From: Oscillospiraceae bacterium
GTDB lineage: Bacteria > Bacillota > Clostridia > Oscillospirales > Oscillospiraceae
Direction of reading: 5' to 3'
Length of the DNA: 9,168 bases
NCBI GenBank assembly: GCA_031260745.1
Contig: JAISKY010000107.1
Span: 1-9,168 of the forward strand
Part shown: positions 6,900 through 9,168 of the stretch, piece after piece
Layout of the letters: every line of letters begins with the position of its first letter
Position numbering within the stretch: position 1 is the stretch's first letter
The notes under the pieces: generated by a model
What the model saw: the letters and a program-made list of their open reading frames with translations, nothing else
What the model was told of the DNA's origin: nothing
Database searches by the model: none
Position numbers and translations under genes: made by a program

Positions 6900-8051
6900 A
6901 TGAAGAAAACCCTAGCCTTACTGCTCGTACTGGCGATGATTTTCACGCTGTTCGCCGCGTGCAATTCATCGACCGCAACTCCGACGGATTCTCCGACGCA
7001 AACCGCCGCGCCGACCGCTACCGCTGCCGCGGTTCCAACCAATACTCCGGACGCGGCTACGCCGGAACCGCAAGCGACTACTCAATCGTTCACCGACAGC
7101 GTTGGACGTACGGTTGAATTGCCGGCGAGTATCACTAAAATCTCGCCGAGCGGAGCTTTGGCGCAGATGTTCCTACTCGCAATCGCGCCGGATTTGCTTT
7201 GCACCGTTGCGTCTAAGTACAGCGACAATAACCTAAAGTATGTACCCTCGTACCTTAACGACCTACCCGAAGTCGGGCAGTTCTACGGTTCGGACGACCT
7301 GAATTTTGAAAGCATCGCCGCGATTAATCCGGAGGTTGTAATCGACCTCGGCGAGCCGAAAAAGACCATAGTTGAAGATATGGACAGTATTACCGAGAAA
7401 CTGGCGATTCCCGCGGTTCACATCACCGCCGATTTGCGCGGTACAGCGGACGCGTTCCGCACGTTGGGCAAATTGCTCGGACGCGAGGCAAAAGGTGAGG
7501 AACTCGCCGCGTTCTGCGAAAAAGCTCTCGCTTCGTCCGACGACTATATCACCCGCGCGGGTGACGGTAAGCCCACGATTCTCTATCTGTTGGGCGACGC
7601 CGGTTTGAATGTACTGGCTAAGACGTCGTTCCACGCGGAAATTCTGGACTTCGTGGCGGATAATATCGCGGTAGTCGATGAGCCTTCATCGCGCGGAAGC
7701 GGTAACGAAACCGACCTGGAGCAAATCTCGATTTGGAATCCGGAAGTTATCCTTTTTGGTCCGGGCAGCGTTTACTCGACAGTAGCCGCCGACCCAACGT
7801 GGTCGCAGCTTGACGCGATTAAGAACGGCAGGTACTACGAGGTTCCCGAAGGTCCCTACAACTGGATGGGCAGTCCGCCGTCAATCAACCGTTACCTCGG
7901 AATGATTTGGCTGACACAAATTCTGTACGGTGACAGCGCGAGCGTCGCTCTGCTAAAGTCGGAAGTCGTCGAATATTACAATCTGTTTTACGGGCATACG
8001 CTGACCGACGCGGAATACTCCGCACTGACCGCGAACGCTTTGCCTAAGTAA
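6900..8051 (+). CDS. Lipoprotein substrate-binding protein of the FecB/BtuF (cluster III) family
   Basis: This 383-residue lipoprotein is anchored outside the cytoplasmic membrane, where it captures the ligand and delivers it to the permease. Residues 1-20 form a lipoprotein signal peptide ending at the lipobox FAAC, with lipidated Cys21. A Thr/Pro/Ala-rich linker (about 22-62) leads into the binding domain, which opens with FTDSVGRTVELP (64-75), typical of this family. Further landmarks are LNFESIAAINPEVVIDLG (134-151) in the first lobe and WNPEVILFGPG (279-289) in the second. The segment WMGSPPSINRYLGMIWLTQI (322-341) recalls binding proteins for ferric or nickel chelates in anaerobes, which is suggestive only. 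GGAGGT (6884-6889) supports the ATG at 6900; an earlier ATG at 6882 overlaps the ribosome binding site. The stop codon overlaps the next start by one base (TAATG). Confidence 0.95.
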   Translation: MKKTLALLLVLAMIFTLFAACNSSTATPTDSPTQTAAPTATAAAVPTNTPDAATPEPQATTQSFTDSVGRTVELPASITKISPSGALAQMFLLAIAPDLLCTVASKYSDNNLKYVPSYLNDLPEVGQFYGSDDLNFESIAAINPEVVIDLGEPKKTIVEDMDSITEKLAIPAVHITADLRGTADAFRTLGKLLGREAKGEELAAFCEKALASSDDYITRAGDGKPTILYLLGDAGLNVLAKTSFHAEILDFVADNIAVVDEPSSRGSGNETDLEQISIWNPEVILFGPGSVYSTVAADPTWSQLDAIKNGRYYEVPEGPYNWMGSPPSINRYLGMIWLTQILYGDSASVALLKSEVVEYYNLFYGHTLTDAEYSALTANALPK

Positions 8052-8545
8052 TGAAGAATATCTTTCTGACCGGAATTCCGTGCGTCGGAAAAACCACGAT
8101 ATTAGAGCGTTACTTGGAACGCTCTAATATCCGTACGGGCGGGTATTTCACGACTCGCGAGATTACCGAAACTTCACGCGCGTTTTGGCTGAACGACCGC
8201 GTTACGCTTGAAAGCCGCTTGATGGCGAGAATGGTTGACGGCGAGTTTAATGTCAATCTCGCCGCGTTTGACGAATTCGCGGTTAGCGCGATAACCCGAC
8301 CGCGCGATTTGCTGGTTCTTGACGAACTCGGACGCTTTGAGGAACCGTGCGAACCGTTCAAACGCGCCGTTTTTGACGCGCTTGACGGCGGTACGGTTGT
8401 TACCGGAGTGCTGAAAGAGTGCGATACGCCTTTTGTCAATTCGATTAAGGCGCGTAACGACGTCGCAGTTCTCATCGTGACGGAGGAGAACCGCGAGGAA
8501 ATGTTTTTGCGTTTTTGCGAGCTTATCAACTCCGCGTTCAGCTAA
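8051..8545 (+). CDS. THEP1-like nucleoside-triphosphatase, last gene of the operon
   Basis: This 164-residue cytosolic P-loop protein resembles the NTPase_1/THEP1 family, whose characterised members hydrolyse nucleoside triphosphates with broad specificity but have no settled cellular role. Walker A is GIPCVGKT (8-15); many members have Gly where this one has Cys11. The family-like strand RTGGYFTTREI (28-38) follows, and Walker B is LLVLDELGRFE (87-97). The length is close to the family's usual 165-180 residues. The ATG overlaps the stop codon of the binding-protein gene by one base, so translation is almost certainly coupled. Its end overlaps the convergent thiI gene by 8 bp. It may be functionally tied to the importer or methyltransferase, but nothing in the sequence says how. 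A perfect hairpin sequence lies inside it at 8098-8131. Confidence 0.85.
   Translation: MKNIFLTGIPCVGKTTILERYLERSNIRTGGYFTTREITETSRAFWLNDRVTLESRLMARMVDGEFNVNLAAFDEFAVSAITRPRDLLVLDELGRFEEPCEPFKRAVFDALDGGTVVTGVLKECDTPFVNSIKARNDVAVLIVTEENREEMFLRFCELINSAFS
8098..8131. repeat. Perfect 14-bp inverted repeat within the NTPase coding sequence
   Basis: GATATTAGAGCGTT (8098-8111) and AACGCTCTAATATC (8118-8131) are exact reverse complements around the 6-base loop ACTTGG. The structure covers codons 16-27, directly after the P-loop lysine and threonine, and encodes the internally similar peptide LERYLERS. No T-run follows the stem, so it is not a standard terminator. Confidence 0.9.
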
Positions 8546-9168
8546 TCGCTATACGCTCAATCCCGCTAACCGCTTCGCAGATAAGCGCGTCAACATTCAA
8601 TTTAGTCTCGGCTTGCAGGACTTCCTCAAGCCGGGGTTTCGTTTTAGGGTGACGCGGAGTAAACACCGTACAGCAATCCTCGTACGGCAACGCGGACGTG
8701 TCGAAGGTGCCAAGCTCACGCGCTCTCGCGACGATTTCTATTTTGTCCATACCAATCAGCGGACGTAATACGGGCAGACTTACGCATTGCTGAGTTACCG
8801 CTAACGCCTCCTGAGTTTGACTCGCGACCTGACCGAGGTTTTCACCGGTAATCAGAGAGCCGCAACCGTTACGCTCCGCGACCTCGGCGGCGATTCGCGT
8901 CATAAATCTGCGTGAGATTACGGTGAACAGCGCTTCGGGGCAATATTCGCGGATTTGCTCCTGAATTTCGGAGAATTTGACGAGTTCAACCGTCAATCTC
9001 TCGCACCACGGCAGGAGGATTTTCGCTAAATCCAGAACTTTCCGCTTCGCAAGCTCCGAGGTATACGGCGGCGAGTAAAAATGCACGGGGATAATCTTCA
9101 GCCCGCGTCTTGCCATCATCCATACGGCGACAGGACTGTCGATACCGCCGGATAGCATCGCGACGGCT
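8538..9168 (-). CDS. thiI: tRNA 4-thiouridine synthase ThiI, C-terminal catalytic part (5' end beyond the right edge)
   Basis: About 210 C-terminal residues are visible; the frame is open to the window edge, so the N-terminal ferredoxin-like and THUMP domains should lie outside. ThiI adenylates U8 of tRNA and transfers sulfur to make 4-thiouridine; in some bacteria it also serves thiazole synthesis for thiamine. The PP-loop SGGIDSPVA begins 5 residues into the visible part (residue M at 9158 is internal to the protein). Other family landmarks are LITGENLGQVASQT, LPVLRPLIGMDKIEI, and PYEDCCTVFTP, which carries the conserved catalytic-region cysteine. The protein ends at about the normal end of the PP-loop domain with no rhodanese domain, as in Bacillus-type ThiI, so a separate cysteine desulfurase would be expected to supply sulfur. 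The gene converges on the NTPase gene with an 8-bp overlap and no visible terminator. Confidence 0.95.
   Translation of the reverse strand, partial: AVAMLSGGIDSPVAVWMMARRGLKIIPVHFYSPPYTSELAKRKVLDLAKILLPWCERLTVELVKFSEIQEQIREYCPEALFTVISRRFMTRIAAEVAERNGCGSLITGENLGQVASQTQEALAVTQQCVSLPVLRPLIGMDKIEIVARARELGTFDTSALPYEDCCTVFTPRHPKTKPRLEEVLQAETKLNVDALICEAVSGIERIAIS

Noticed and set aside
9156..9158. Start codon of a short 206-residue ThiI-like protein
   Set aside because: The frame stays open upstream to the window edge and this ATG lies within the conserved PP-loop region, so it is an internal methionine of a longer ThiI.

Overview
The window looks like chromosomal DNA from an anaerobic Firmicute of the class Clostridia, possibly an uncultured Oscillospirales-type lineage. 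The clues are strong GGAGG ribosome binding sites, a lipoprotein-type binding protein, an SLH-domain surface protein, a ThiI that ends without a rhodanese domain, and a C/G-rich palindromic intergenic repeat of a kind I associate with such genomes. The lineage is an inference from gene content and was not tested by a search. No rRNA, tRNA, CRISPR array, transposase or phage gene was seen.

Layout, left to right. (1) Positions 1-350, minus strand: the N-terminal part of a small P-loop NTPase that runs off the left edge. (2) Positions 351-633: a divergent intergenic region with one recognisable promoter for each direction and an imperfect inverted repeat that could be an operator. (3) Positions 634-4104, plus strand: a 1156-residue secreted protein with N-terminal SLH domains and one isolated dockerin-like calcium loop, followed by a UUCG-loop terminator. 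(4) About 4170-4300: a compact palindromic repeat made of three adjacent hairpins inside an outer inverted repeat. (5) Positions 4317-8545, plus strand: an apparent five-gene operon. It starts at a perfect TTGACA-17-TATAAT promoter placed so that the mRNA would begin at the AUG. The order is SAM-dependent methyltransferase, FecCD-type permease, ABC ATPase, lipoprotein substrate-binding protein, THEP1-like NTPase. (6) Positions 8538-9168, minus strand: the C-terminal catalytic half of ThiI, converging on and overlapping the end of the NTPase gene.

The operon encodes a complete importer of the iron-siderophore/heme/cobalamin class: a lipoprotein that captures the ligand outside the membrane, a permease that presumably works as a homodimer, and an ATPase. 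A methyltransferase and a P-loop NTPase are added as the first and last genes. The ligand cannot be read from the sequence; a metal chelate or corrinoid is the family expectation. The tight overlaps imply that the two extra enzymes serve the same pathway as the transporter.

The items most worth a second look are the leaderless operon promoter with an inverted repeat around its -35 box, a perfect 14-bp hairpin inside the NTPase coding sequence just after its P-loop, the intergenic palindromic repeat, and the methyltransferase-transporter-NTPase grouping itself.
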